From: Phallusia mammillata
Taxonomy: Eukaryota > Chordata > Ascidiacea > Phlebobranchia > Ascidiidae
Assembly (NCBI GenBank): GCA_003260075.1
Contig: QLIY01000023.1
Coordinates: 270,667-334,666, forward strand
Length of the DNA stretch: 64,000 nucleotides
Reading direction: 5' to 3'
How positions within the stretch are numbered: the first letter of the stretch is position 1; each line of letters opens with the position of its first letter. This document shows, one piece after another, positions 35,816 through 48,864 of this stretch. The notes beneath the pieces are model-generated. The model had not been told where the DNA came from and did no database searches. It saw only the letters and a list, made by a program, of their open reading frames with translations. The translations under genes were made by a program, and so were the position numbers.

Positions 35816-38518
35816 GTGTTGATTAAAATATGGTAATTCTGTCAAACGGCAATATCATACCTGCAACTGTTTACTACATTTGTCAAGACTTGAGCCACAA
35901 CAGCTTAAGAGTCGGATCATATCTTAATTTAAAGTATTTGAAAGAACAGCTACGCATACTGACGTGCTGTGCAGTAGCCTGTTCCTTTCATATCTATTCA
36001 ATTTTGATCTGTCAACGCAATATCTAGAATTTTATTCCAGCGCTAAATATGGAATCAGATTGTTAGAGGTGGCACGCGATTCTTCACCAACGTTCGAAGC
36101 GTATGGCGTACGCTGGACCGAGAATAAACCGACTAATGCATAATGTATTCGGTCGACGAAAACACACTTAGCGGCGGCGAGAGAAACGTATAACGTGTCG
36201 ACTCACAGTTCATAGCAGCCAGGCGGTGTGGTGAGAAGGATAGAGCATAGGTGGTCGACCGCTTTGAGTCAAAAAGCATGCTTTGGGCAACGTTAGAAGA
36301 TAGGTTTGCTGGAAGGTGTGCAGTTTGTATCATTGAAAGGCAAATCTGTCTATTGAAGCCTACATTTTAAGGAATTTTCTTGAATATTTACCTGATATCG
36401 TATTTTGATTTGTACTTCTATTTACAAATTTACGTTGTAAAGCAGCAGCATGTACGTTGGCTAAATTGTAACTCTCTGTGTACCGTGGTAGATTCCCAGT
36501 ATTTAATATCTAGTATTCCCTAAAGTCAACTGTCGAACTTCCAGCTTTGAACGTGTGGTCTTTTTATATTATACTTCACATTGCACGGCGGACGCATTTG
36601 TCTGCACTGAACTGTCAGATTTGCTGCGGGCACTTGCAGTGAGAAGTGCAACCACCAACTACGCGAATACCTCACTGCAACATGCAATTATAAGTTACCA
36701 TCTCGCCGCACTTGTAAAGGCGAGAAACGGACTTGATAGTTTGAGATTTGTTATACTTCACTGGGTTTACATGTGTAGTAGCCTACCGCGTGTAAATTAG
36801 ACTAAGGTAAGTTAAAACAGGGCGTAGTGGTAAAGTTCAAAGTAAAAAATAAACATTTAACAGTGTATCAATGGGGAAAAAGGTCAATGTAATTCGAGTT
36901 AAACGGTAGTTTTGCATCTAAATAGTTGCCGAAAAGCACTTTCCGTTGTGTTTCACTTATCAGTCAAACACAAGTAATGATTTCAAGTAACTGATTTGGA
37001 TTAATTTAAAAATAATCGAACTGATAAGCAAACCACATAATGTTTTTATTAGTTTGTAATTTAGTCTTGCAAGAAAACAAGTCAAAGAAAAAAATAACGT
37101 TGATTTATAAATGATAAAAACAGTTGGTCCCAATTGAGTCCAGTTCCGTGCGAAAATTTTCGTTTTTAAAATGTAGCAGGTTTGTGATTAAAAACAGAAT
37201 CCACTGTAGGTGCGGTGGGAGGGTCGGAAAATCGCCCCAGTCCGCAAAACCTACAGCGCTCCCATCAAACGACAAAGTTGGGCACGCGTGCGGCCAATAT
37301 TCGTGCAAAACGCAAGTTAGAGGAGTGAGTTGGTGGCACAGCGCCCGCTCTTAACGCGCGATAAATAATTTACGGCCGAACGCGCAGGCAGTTTGCAGCA
37401 AGCTGGGCGGCAACAACGACTTTTCGTGCAGGAAAACAAACAAACAGCACGGAGTGAAATAAATACCAAAGCCCGCATAACCTGGTGGGTCTCCATTGAT
37501 TTTGAATGAGACACAGAAGAGCCAGGGGTGAAGTGAATGGGGTAAAAACCGAAAGCCTTGTTCGAGGTAATTTGCTCAATCGATCGTGATAATTTAGTGC
37601 AGGTTACATTAAACCCGTTACAGCTTCCCCTTCCATCGACTTAAGTATTTGTAAGGTTACGGGGCCCGGCCTTCAAAGTCTGCGAAACCTCTTTTTTTCG
37701 TCGTGTACAAAAACAGCCTTGAAGTTTGGCTTGACCAAACGACAGTTTGAGTTGCAGCAAGGACGCAGAAAACGCATTACAAAAACAGGAAGAAACATAA
37801 TACGAAGGTTGTTTCTAAAGTAATATCTCTGGTCTTAGTGGTTATCGGCAACCGGTGTTGCAGAGCACTACTGCTGTGAATGGCAAAATCGGGGCGGGCT
37901 TTTCCGGTCGGTTTTGGGTTACAGAGTTTAAATAAAAGTACTTTCGGGTTTTCGACAAATTTAAACGTTAGGCTAAACCTCATAAGCAATTAAATCGTAA
38001 TAAAAAAGTGTAAATCAAGTATTTCTTTGTTACCGATTTGTTAATGAGACCGAATTTTAAAAAAGTTTTACAAGCGCATATGGGAGTGAAGAAATGTTGC
38101 GGGCATTGAGTGCTACACGACTGCAAAAACAGGCCATCTCGTTTTTTCACAAATCATGCCACTGCAAGCCGGGGTTTATATCATTTTATTGGTCTTAAAT
38201 AACTTCTATTCGGGTTGATAATTATTCTGGGTAGCGGAGAAGCTTCTGCAGTGTGGTTTGAAATGGGATGCGTATTATAAAATAGCACATGAGAAAAACT
38301 TACAGGTTATGGTTGCCAGAATCGTTCATTTCACGTAAAAAGCATTTGCATATGTTTGGTAACGTTTTTGGCCAGCTAGTGCAAAGTAATTAAAATACTT
38401 GGCCGTTATTAGCTAAAGAACAGTAATGAGCTAAATTATCTTAATATGCAACCGGGTGGATGAAACGTTTGTTCAGCTTATTTTCGACTGTAAACATTGT
38501 TACATATTTTGTTCACAG
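35816..38518. other. Upstream region of the two-transmembrane gene
   Basis: No coding exon is convincing. Bases 37190-37460 are distinctly GC- and CpG-rich and could be the promoter or 5' UTR of the gene at 38548. A TTTTGTTCACAG acceptor ends at 38518, 29 bases before that gene's ATG, so a 5' non-coding exon (or a trans-spliced leader) is likely. Confidence 0.35.
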
Positions 38519-38547
38519 ATTGTATTTAGGTCATGAGTTAAGCCCCA

Positions 38548-39189
38548 ATGGCAGCCCAAACTACAAATAACCCTGACAGTACCCTGAATGCTTCTCGACC
38601 CGGAAGACTGTCACCCCTGGTTGAACAAGAAACCTCGGGACCCGAAACAGTCCTACTTATGGCGTCTACAGAGCAAGCGCACTACAGCGGGACTGGCAAT
38701 CACAACACGAACAATTGCAACAACTCCGAACCTACAGAGCTTAGTGGGACGGTCCATTCGGCGTCGAGAACATTCAAGGACCCAAGAGCTTACAAACTTA
38801 TCTCGCAGAACTCGACGGAAAAGTTAAAGTACTTAATGAAGCCGATAGCCTTTATAGCGCTCGGTTTCGGCCTCACATGCATTGGAATTGCCCTCACAGC
38901 TTCTCATTTTCTGTACGAAGACTCACTGCGTGAGGACATAATCAACCCGCCTTACTTTACCTTCGGACCTGTGACATTCGCAAGTGGACTCATTATTTCG
39001 ATGATTGGCGTCGTATGGTTTTCGCAGAAGCACCACAAGTGGGTCATCGGGGCGGCGGGACCCATAGCAACCGCTGCTGCTGCCGCGGCGGCCCTAGTTA
39101 CCAGCGCGACGATGACGTCAGAGCAGGTTGCTCATTTGCCACGTGACTCTGTGAATGGGGGTGTCCCGGTGGCGGTTGCTGTCGCGTAA
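38548..39189 (+). CDS. Two-transmembrane protein of unknown family, single coding exon
   Basis: It encodes 213 residues. The first 95 are polar and Ser/Thr/Asn-rich. Two hydrophobic helices follow at about 97-120 (PIAFIALGFGLTCIGIAL) and 138-158 (FGPVTFASGLIISMIGVVWF), joined by a short loop with SLREDIINPP. A basic KHHK lies after helix 2, and then an Ala-rich tail with no further domain. The layout resembles small two-pass proteins such as TMEM200 or PIRT, but I do not claim homology. An in-frame stop (TAA, as part of the three-codon frame ATGAGTTAA) lies just upstream, so the ATG at 38548 is the start; this minimal upstream frame could dampen translation. The last part of the gene is repeated at 39411-39539 by an assembly duplication. 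Confidence 0.75.
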   Translation: MAAQTTNNPDSTLNASRPGRLSPLVEQETSGPETVLLMASTEQAHYSGTGNHNTNNCNNSEPTELSGTVHSASRTFKDPRAYKLISQNSTEKLKYLMKPIAFIALGFGLTCIGIALTASHFLYEDSLREDIINPPYFTFGPVTFASGLIISMIGVVWFSQKHHKWVIGAAGPIATAAAAAAALVTSATMTSEQVAHLPRDSVNGGVPVAVAVA

Positions 39190-39749
39190 CATATTCCGGA
39201 ATTGGATTCCGTTGTTAAGTTCAGGTCATGGAATGTGTGAAAAACGGCGGAGGGGGAATGCCAAATGCGCATAAGCACGACAATCGATTACGGCGGGAAA
39301 GACATCAGTTGAACCCGTGGTATTTTGCGAGCTGGCAATGTACACAACATTACAACCGTATGGGCCAGCGCTATGATCTAAGCCAGTGGTTCTTAACCTC
39401 CCCCCCCCCACCCATAGCAACCGCTGCTGCTGCCGCGGCGGCCCTAGTTACCAGCGCGACGATGACGTCAGAGCAGGTTGCTCATTTGCCACGTGACTCT
39501 GTGAATGGGGGTGTCCCGGTGGCGGTTGCTGTCGCGTAACATATTCCGGAATTGGATTCCGTTGTTAAGTTCAGGTCATGGAATGTGTGAAAAACGGCGG
39601 AGGGGGAATGCCAAATGCGCATAAGCACGACAATCGATTACGGCGGGAAAGACATCAGTTGAACCCGTGGTATTTTGCGAGCTGGCAATGTACACAACAT
39701 TACAACCGTATGGGCCAGCGCTATGATCTAAGCCAGTGGTTCTTAACCT
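39060..39749. repeat. Apparently identical 340-base duplication around a C10 run
   Basis: Bases 39060-39399, holding the last 43 codons of the two-transmembrane gene and its 3' flank, recur at 39410-39749 with no difference that I can see; ten C (39400-39409) separate them. Identity, unlike the other diverged overlaps, suggests two contigs of the same haplotype. The second partial coding copy should not be counted as a gene. Confidence 0.8.
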
Positions 39750-39907
39750 TTTTTCCTTGCTGCACCTCTTTCAAATCACCAACCAATTTTCGCACCCCCC
39801 TGGGTTTTTTATTTATATAGAATAGACCTAACCAACCTTAATGATTCAGCATCCCCGCGGCCGCACCCCCTAGGAACAGTTCTCGCACCCTTGGTTAAGA
39901 ACCCCTG
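39734..39907. mobile_element. 174-bp hAT-like MITE
   Basis: CAGTGGTTCTTAACC and GGTTAAGAACCCCTG ends are flanked by a perfect 8-bp duplication ATCTAAGC (39726-39733 and 39908-39915). Its left end also appears at 39386-39399, truncated by the C10 run. It is short and non-coding. Confidence 0.75.
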
Positions 39908-40690
39908 ATCTAAGCGTTTTGTAAAATTTACGTTTGCTGGTACGTACTTTGAACACGCAATAACTTGGATGTTAAAAACAAAGCTTTCTTTAAAAATTGA
40001 AGTTAACATAGACGGGAAAGTATAAAGCTTAAAATGCTCTGGTACAATTCCAATGAAAATCTGAAACAAAACAGAATATTTTAGCGACTTCGTTTTCCGG
40101 GTATACGCATGGTATCAACAATCACTTTTGTTTCAACTATATTTAGTATTTGCATGAACTTTCACTTGCGTTTCCAGTCTTGTTTGTCGCTGTACGTTTG
40201 TGCCTGCAAGTTTTACTTCGTTCCACTTACGCTGTGTGATCGCGTCATTAATACAGTTACTTTTGATACGAGATTGGGACGAAAACCACATAAAAATAAA
40301 TGTGTATGGGGGAAAAAGAATCGCTAGAGCCAGTTCCAATGGTGCGAATATTTCAAATCCAGTCTGGTGCAGTAAAAAGTCAATTTTTGAAAACTGAACA
40401 ATTCTTTTTTACGATTTTTAACAAATCTTCACGCAATGGAAACATTTCGGCCAATCAGTCTGGAATTGTTATTTTGTGCGAAAAACAACGGTGTAGTAAC
40501 TGACAGATTGCCCCAATTGTATTTGACAGGAGTTTTTTTTCCGCATAGACTCAAGTTCACACAAGATAAGCGGATTCAATAACTCAAATCGTGACTCATC
40601 TCGTACCACTTATCACTCGGTCCAAACTTTAGTGTACACAAGTTCTGCCAAAAAACGCTAAAGTGACCTTGTATCCCTCACAGTTTAAAC

Positions 40691-40906
40691 CAGTGGTTCT
40701 CAAACTCGGTTTTCGGGGCCGCATGCGGCTCCCAACTACTTATTTTGCGGCTCGCACCAGACCTCAGAAAACCACCAAACATTGCTATTTTAGCTTTCAA
40801 AGTCATATTCTTCAGTGATTTTCTCAAGGTTTCGTTTTTTTGCGGCTCCCTACACACTCAAAAAATACCATTTGGCCCTGACAATAAAAAAGTTTGAGAA
40901 CCACTG
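40691..40906. mobile_element. 216-bp hAT-like MITE
   Basis: CAGTGGTTCTCAAACT and AGTTTGAGAACCACTG are perfect 16-bp terminal inverted repeats. They are flanked by a perfect 8-bp duplication, GTTTAAAC. The subterminal sequence has GCGGCTC motifs on both sides. The intact ends and duplication imply a fairly young insertion. Confidence 0.85.
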
Positions 40907-41614
40907 GTTTAAACCATCGACAGGTTTGCACAAAAATTGCAATCTTATATATTTGAAAACTGAACAAACTGTACCTCACAATTAGTTACTGTGATTCATC
41001 TTTTAAACTGATGTACGCTTGACTTAAGAACACCAAGGTCGTTTTCAAGCTCCCATTTGTGGAAATATTTAATGTGTAAACTGAAATTTACAAAAGTTTC
41101 ACGTTCGTGGATCACGAATTCAATCACGAGGTATCATATGATTAGCAACTGCCATGGAGAAGCACAGGTTAACAGGTCCATGGTTACCGCTGGATAACAA
41201 CAAAAAAACTTAATCATACAGTCAATACTTTGCAGCATCGAATGTAAAACAGGTACAAACGTAAAAGAGTGGCATATTTCTTACTGCTAAGTATCATTTA
41301 ACAACAAATGTACCTTTAGGAAAACACAATAGGGTACGAACAAAAAAGCAAAGGGCGACATTTTTTATTACTCTAGGCAAGCGATGCGTTTGCACATCCC
41401 GCCTATACGGGGACAAAATACGAAGAAACTTATTCGGTTGACAAAACGCGATTAAGGTATGTACAAAAGCAAAAAATATGTACATACATTTGGGTGTGTG
41501 GCAGTGGTCATTTGTTATTGAAGTCATAGATTCTAATTAGTTGAAGAGCTCACTTTATGTTAACGTTTACAAACTGCACTAAAAAATCACAAAATCACAA
41601 AATACTTGGATCAA
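40907..41614. other. Region 3' of NCOA6, no gene seen
   Basis: This AT-rich stretch follows the NCOA6 stop codon on the minus strand and should contain its 3' UTR. I see no other coding signal. Confidence 0.4.
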
Positions 41615-41903
41615 CTATTTGTGTGACTTAGTGTTCGAAGACACCTGAGGAGGAACATTTTGTTCCACTCCAGCGCCACCTACCGGCTGCACGTTCACCT
41701 TATCTGTTTCAGCACGGGGACTTTTGGCATGAGTTACGGCAGGCGAATGTTCCATTGGGCGTTGTTGGCCGCCAGGATTGCGATTCATATATGCGTTTGG
41801 ATGTTGGTGATCACCATGCCATGCCGGAGGACCTTGTGGCATGGGGTATTGGCCCTGTTGCGGTTGCCAGTACATTCCTGGAGACCCTGCGTTTTCGTGT
41901 GGG

Positions 41904-41984
<81 letters not shown>

Positions 41985-44900
41985 TTCCGGCTTCGAAAGA
42001 TAAGTCATGCCGTCTGCCGCCGGTGGCTGATAGTTAAAACTCGACACCTGAGACGTGTTAGGGTTATTCGGGGTCGGTGGCATGTTCGTCGGTGTAGCTG
42101 GAGCGCTTGCAAATCCTCGGTTCGGCGCTGGGTTAGGGCTCATGTACTGGTCTAACGACGGGCGCCGATGTGAAGCTGGACTCTGCTTTGTCGGGTGACG
42201 CGAGACCGTCCCTTGGTTACGCGGCTTAGGGGTTCCACTTCTGCTTCCGTGCGAACCTATAGGCGAAGGTGACTGCAAGGGTGACTGAAGGCGCGGAGAC
42301 GAAACACCGTGTCCACCCATCTTCGGACTTGGGGTACTGAAAGCCGCAGGGTCGTACGATGAACCGGGTGACTTCTTCGGCTGGTTTGAGCGACTGCTTG
42401 GACGGTTAGGCACAATGGACCGGGGTACCGAAGTGGGTGATTTATCGGCATCCGGGCAAACGCACGGTCCTTTCATAATGATCGACAGGGCACCGTTAGG
42501 AAGACGTGCAGTAGTCTTACTTCGGTCGCCAGGGCGAGCAGCATTGGGTTGTGGTGGTCTGGCTTGGTATGGTAAGATGTTATTGCCAGTTTGAGGTAGC
42601 GTAGGCAAGTACCCGGTGTGCTTAAAATCAGCAACGGAAGTGGATTGCGGTGTAGAAGCGTTAGGAAACATCCTGTTGTTGCTATTGTTAATGTTTTGCT
42701 GCATCCCCATGTTGTCCATATATACTTGGCCTGTCATAGCTGGGTTACCCATCTGCTGGCCACCATGCATGGGATCGGAGACCATTTGAAACTGTTGGCC
42801 GTGGTTAGGTGGCATTACACCAGGCTGAAAGTTGCCAACAGGCGTATTTGGCTGCATTGGATAAGGCTTGACTTGTTGCTGTTGATGTTGCTGCATCATT
42901 TGTTGTTGCATTTGTGGATGCTGCGGCTGCATAGCCATTGTCCGTTGCTGGTTTGGGTCAAACTGCGTAAACTGGTTTCCCATCTGGTTCATATAAACTG
43001 GTTGCTGGTTGACATTCGGGCCAAGGTGTTTGTTCTGGAAGTTTCCGACCTTACTGGGGTCGAAACCCGGAGGAAAGCCATGGGGCAATGGTTGACGAAT
43101 CGAGACGTGCCGCTGGAATACTTGGCTGCCCGACATTGGCATCATAGGATCAGAACCAGCAACACTGGTCACATTGCCCGTAAAACTCATTCCCTGTGTA
43201 CCGACATCACTTCGACTGATGGTCTCAATGACCGAAGACTTGGGGTCAGGAAAGTTTCCCCGTATCATTGGGTTCATCGTCGGTGCGTTTGGGTGCATTC
43301 CTTGCTTGTCTTGCATTTTAAACTGCGGAAATCGCTGGTTCATAAACTGCGGGTTGTTTTCCATCAACGGTGGTTGCTGGGGCACGCCTTCACCTTGCCC
43401 AAACATTCCCGGAAACTGTGTGGCACCACCAGGGGGCGTACACGGGGTTTTAGGTGGCTTCTTTTTACGCTGAGGCTTCTTGCGCTTTGGTTTGGCCGCT
43501 GTTGTCGCCCCTGCCGCTGATGCTACGGTGCCCATGATCGGTTGCTGGTTTGCGGCGTTCGCCATTCCAGCCGAGGCTTCTGTCTGAAGCAGGTTAACCA
43601 GTAGCGGGCTGGCCATGGACATGCCTTTTTCCTGTTGCATTTCGGCAGCTTTGGCCATGGTCTGGTTATTATAGGAAAACGGGAACTGTGTTTGATTCGC
43701 TGAACCTGGCGAAGTCATCGGATGCTGCATAGGGGCCTGGGTTGGCATATTGGTAACACCAGGCATACCAACGTGCTGATGAAACTGTTGTTGGCCCGTA
43801 GCTGGATTCACCATCGCCTGTTTGTACATGGGGCCTTGAGTGGAGTTGCTTCTCTGTAGAATGTTCTGGTTCGACCATTGGTTCTGCGGACTGTTCTTGA
43901 GTTGGTTCGTGTCCACACCGCTGGACATCATAGGAGCCGTGTTTTGCTGCGTGGGAAAGTTGTTTCCGGAGATGGGGGTTCTCGCCGAATGCGGGCTGTT
44001 GATTGCTTCCATACCGCCTGAAGGAAAGTAAAAAAAAAGTGAAAATGACAATTTGCGTCTCTGTTCAGGCCATACAATCATTCTGTTATCAATAATTCTA
44101 AGTGTTATTTATTGGAAAATTGTAGGATTTCATGCTTTCGTTTTTTTTATGTATGCACACAACTGTTTCTGTTTTCATTGACTTCCTGTATGCTTGAAAC
44201 CGAAACCTTTTTGTTGTGATACAGAGTACAGTGTAGATGGGAAGAACCTAACCTTACGTCAGTTACCACGATTAGTTTCAAAAAACTTTCTGTACAAATA
44301 AACAAACACAAAAAAGTATTTATAAACGCTGTTGCTGCCAGGCATAATATTAACATTATAGAGCTCTTATGACAAATGTGTTGATACAATTCGCTTCTAC
44401 GAAGTTTTCCAAATTTTATAAATACAATTTCCAGAAAAGATTGACAAAAAAGATTTGTCATTTAAATATCACACAACTACTTGGCATTAAACGTTGCTCA
44501 TTTGGAAAACTTATTAGGTTATATATACTTTGTCTACTTTACTATGGCAACCACAAACCTAGGCAAAAAAAAATTACCTGCAGGCAACTGTTGGTTCATC
44601 ATGTTATTGTCTTGCATATGTTGATTATGTATGTTCATCATTGCAGGCGAGGCTCCTTGTCCAGGCATTTGTTTGTTGGCATTACTTGCTGGGTTATCCA
44701 CTGCAAAACCGGCACTACTGTGTTGCTGGGTTTTACTTTTACTGGTCATAATGTTATCAGGACTAAAAATCTGACCAGGGGTGGAAGAAATTTGCGAAAA
44801 ACTCTGAGACTGGCTTTCAAACGAGTCACTAAAGTTAGAACTGGTGTTGTTTTGGCCTGTGGTGACATTATGCCCTGACAAGAGGCTCTGTAGTTGTATA

Positions 44901-47900
44901 CCCATGATATCTTCTTCTGGATTAATGCTAGTAGGCATTGCCGGTGGGCCAGGTGCCTGAGGCTGCGGATGTGCATTGGACTGATTCTGCATCTGTTGGT
45001 TCCAGGCTTCTGACACCATCTCTTCAACACTTGGTGACAATTGTGTATGACTTTGTTGTGGCATACCGTACTGACCACCAGGCCCCGAGGAACTTGGCGA
45101 CATAAAATGAGGTTGAGTCATTCCACCTTGAACTGGGCTCTGGGGCATTCCTGCTACTTTTGGGTGAGACATTTTGGCAGCTTTGGGAGGAATTTTCTCT
45201 TTTGGTTTCCTAGTCCTTTTTTTAGGAGCTGTGGCGGGTGCTGTCACAGGTTTTGGTGGTTTTATGGGCAACTGAGAATGAGGTGGGGCATTTCCTGATG
45301 GACCCATTACTTGCATGCTGTTGCCTGTAACGGATAAAATTACCATCATTAGTTTAAAGTAAATACTTGGCAAATAACACACATTATTGGACTTAAATTC
45401 ATAACAGAATCTAATGTTCTTTAATACGAAGAGGTTTATTGAAACAAGATCCATTAAAATTTTCACAATTTATCAGAAAATGTCATCAAGGTCAAAATAC
45501 TTAATGGGGCGGGATAGTTTAATCACACAAGTTTAAACAAACTTACTTGCCCTTTCTTGTTTGTGTCTAAACTTTTATTTCTATGTCTTTAGGACAGTGG
45601 TTCTCAAACTGTGGTACGCATACCACTAGCAGTACGCCACAACTTTTCAGGTGGAACGCAAGTAGCTTTCTGTGGTATACCTAATTTAAACCTAGTATTT
45701 AAAGTTCGATTGAAAATTGCAACTCAACTGACAAAACTGATCAGCCCTGGTTTAAACGAAACTCCTGGTTTAAACATTCTTTTGAAATTGCTAAATATGC
45801 TATCCGGTTTGAAAAAATTGGCCTGTTTCTTAGTCTATCTATTTGGTGGCCCCCCCCCCTAAACGAAACTCCTGGTTTAAACATTCTTTTGAAATTGCTA
45901 AATATGCCATCCGGTTTGAAAAAATTGGCCTGTTTCTTAGTCTATCTATTCTATCTATTTGGTGCCATGCAGCTATAGAAAAAGTTGTCAGGTGGTACGC
46001 GATCCGTATAAGATTGAGAACCACTGCTTTAGGGTAAGTAGCTATCTAAAATTCTACAAAGTTTACCGACTAATCAAGCATGTAATAGAAAATGAATGTT
46101 TTGTTTTAACTGTATTTACCATTTATTTTTGCTCCATGTGAAACTTTGTGACTTCTGGTAGTCTGCTAAGCCTACATGTCAATCTTGTCCAGTGCATGGA
46201 ATGCAGAACCCTCTTCATTTTGACTGCTGTTGCACTGAAATTCTGCATAGCTGATGCAATAAACCTATCCTGACTTTCTACCACTGTGGCTAAATTGAAC
46301 AAATCACTAAATACTGAAGTATAATCTTACAACAAAACCTAAACCAATTCATGACACAGTGTTCCTTACAACATTTTTAATAATCCTGTAAGTATAAGTG
46401 ACCTCCTCCAAATGCACACTGTAAAATGAAAGTAACGTAACACGAAAAACTTCAACTTGCAGACACAAGGGAATGATTTTCATACATTACATGACTTGAG
46501 CATAATATTTTCTTCCTTTGCTGTAAGGTAAGTTATTGTCTCAGCAAGGTAGAGTCTATCTCAGCAATAATTTACATGCCAAAACCTTCAAATGTCAAGA
46601 GTTTGCAGAAAAACAAGACTCTACTCAGTACAACTATATTCCACATTGGGAAACAGGCTTAAAAGCTATTTTTTTGCATATCTTTTTTCTATCTTAGAAG
46701 GTATAGTAAAACTTGATTACTACCAACACTGACTTTTCAATTGCTGTCACCAATAAACCACAGCACCCACACAATTGTTTACAGGCAACAGAAACATTAA
46801 AAAGAAATTAAACCAATCACCTGCACGGTTATCCGGTTGTTGTTGGAATACCACCTGCTGAGTGCTGCCTTCACCATCAGAAAATGAAAGCTTTATGATG
46901 TCTTCGCCTGAAAATGAAAGCCTGATTTCAATAGGATGCACAGTGCATGAATGACAGGTGTTACTAATAACAGAGCCAATCGAAAATACCCTTCTAAATT
47001 TCCGCAGTTGAATTGCCTTCTTCCTGTTTGCAAAGCAACTCATTTTAATACAAAACTGCAGCTCGCTGTGACATTGTTTTCAACACCACAATACTACTAC
47101 ATGAGTGTTTAATGAAACTCAAATGCCAGTTTTGTCATAATTTTATTTTGTAATAAATGTACCAATGCCGCTGTTTGTTGCACAACATTAGCAAAGTATT
47201 GTCTCCAGTATTTTACCTCACAAATCCATTTACTCTTGTTCTATAGAACATTTGAGTTCTGTTTCAAATACAAAATTTTGCTGCTAACTTTTTAACACAC
47301 CCAAGAGGATAATTGTTAGCACATACAACTTTGCTGCTGGACAACTTATGTGCTGCCTAATATTGCAAGCAAGAAACAATGCAAGTTAAATTCCTGTTTC
47401 CTGTAATCTAACACCCACCACAGGCAATCTGTTGCTGGACAATGTGGCAGTGTTAAACACACTCCTGCTCATGGTATTTTTTTGTCATGTTATGTAAAAT
47501 GTAAGTGTAGTTTATATACAACATGTTATAAAATCCCAAAATATATTTTGGTTCTTATTGTGAAGTAGGAGAATTGTAAAAAACTAGCATTGTCTGACAT
47601 TGCATCTTACATGGTTTCCTAACAACACGCAAAATAATCTGAAACGCATTTTGCAATATAATGATCAAATAGATACAATGCCAATACATTTTTTGCTCTC
47701 AAACTTTGTAAACATGGGCTTCACATAAAAGGATAAGCTAGCAACAATGCAAAGAAAGATGTAGCCTTATTATGATTAAGTTTGTGATGTAGATCTTTTA
47801 CAACAGATTTAAACCCATGTATGCTTTTACATACTGATTACACTGATAATAATGTGTTGATAGTTTACATTAGGATGAGGTAAAGAAAGTCATTTCCATT

Positions 47901-48858
47901 TCTAGTGTAAGTATATATTGTAAACCATACCCACTAAAAGCATCGGGGTGCTTTAACATTTAAGATACGAAACTGAAACTTATAAATCATAAAACAAAGT
48001 GTAATGGAGAAGTTTAGTGTGAATTGTTTAAGAAACCTAATGTACATAATTTGTACTCTCCAGCACAAGAATCTCAACACAGACTAAAACTCAGTGGTAC
48101 TTTTTTAAATAAGTAAGTTTCGTGACTGCCTACTTGCATACTCTACTTACAGTACAAAATGCCTGGAAAACCAAAGTTGTACATAAAACCCAACATTATG
48201 TGTCCCATCACATGGTAAAATGTAAACATCAACACAAATGTGAATCTACAAACCTTCAACTTGCACTGAAAGAATACCCAGCTCATTTAGTTGATTGTTA
48301 TTTGACATCGCCATCATTTTTAACTTGTTCGCTGCCTCTCGTGGGATGCTGAACGTTACTTTCACACTGTTCCATGGCTCCACCTTGGTGACAACACAAC
48401 CTGAAACAAAGTAAGGTAGAAACAATCTGTTATTGAGCATAATTTTAAAGATGTGGTGTACATAAATTTGAAACCTATAGTCAAACAGTAAAGTGATATG
48501 AAAGCTACCGCCTGTGCTCATGTCACTGACAAAGAGTTTTTCTTTCATTTAGTGTTGTTGACAATTGATGTCAAATTTAATTTAAGCTACAGTAAGCATA
48601 TTGTTACAAGTAAAAGTTGAAGCGATAATGTTTATTGTAAGGCCAAAGTGTATTTTTCTGCACCAGAACAGAAGTATGAAACTTATTGGTTCACATTGAT
48701 TTGGTTTAATTGGTAACCATAGAAACATGTTATAAAAGTCAAACATTTTGTCACTTACTTGTTCCAATCACACCAGACAGGCGATGCTTAAGATTTTCAA
48801 CCTCCTCTTTTATGTTACCATCATAATAATTGCCCTCATACACCACACTCACATTCAT
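41615..48858 (-). CDS. NCOA6: Nuclear receptor coactivator 6 (NCOA6/ASC-2) orthologue
   Basis: Minus-strand exons 48864-48759, 48400-48254, 46907-46821, 45324-44578 and 44017-41615 all join in phase. The first encodes [20 protein letters not shown], aligning with the human N-terminal FVAFKGN block. The next gives [20 protein letters not shown] and [11 protein letters not shown], almost identical to human NCOA6. The large exons are Gln/Pro/Asn/Met-rich. They contain a basic block ([15 protein letters not shown]) and two LxxLL nuclear-receptor boxes: SPLLVNLLQ near 43600, matching the human NR box, and LQSLL near 44890. NCOA6 is part of MLL3/4 histone-methyltransferase coactivator complexes in the nucleus. 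The first ATG in frame is 48858-48856, but human NCOA6 has about 45 further N-terminal residues, so a 5' coding exon may be missing, perhaps in the N gap. A 77-base C run (41908-41984) interrupts the last exon, and the two sides are in different frames. Confidence 0.92.
41908..41984. other. 77-base C run inside the last NCOA6 exon
   Basis: Reads as polyglycine on the coding strand, but the frames on either side (ending MTYLSKP, resuming near the MYWQPQQGQ segment) differ by one base. A gap of estimated rather than true length explains both facts. The true protein has an unknown short stretch here. Confidence 0.75.
45595..46026. mobile_element. hAT-like MITE in an NCOA6 intron
   Basis: It starts CAGTGGTTCTCAAACT and ends AGATTGAGAACCACTG. 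It is flanked by CTTTAGGA / CTTTAGGG, a 7-of-8 target duplication. The middle is disturbed by a ten-C run (45850-45859) with diverged copies on both sides, so the real element is shorter than the 432 bases shown. Confidence 0.75.
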
Positions 48859-48864
48859 GATAAC

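Noticed and set aside
36555..36800. 81-residue plus-strand frame upstream of the two-pass gene
   Set aside because: No splice connection to the gene and no recognisable features; treated as chance.
39411..39539. Second, truncated copy of the two-transmembrane gene as a pseudogene
   Set aside because: It is apparently identical to 39060-39189 including the 3' flank and starts directly at a C10 placeholder; assembly duplication is simpler.
42618..43520. 300-residue plus-strand open frame antisense to NCOA6
   Set aside because: It is a shadow of the Gln/Pro/Met-rich NCOA6 exon; composition follows the antisense of CAG/CCN/ATG codons and no domain is present.
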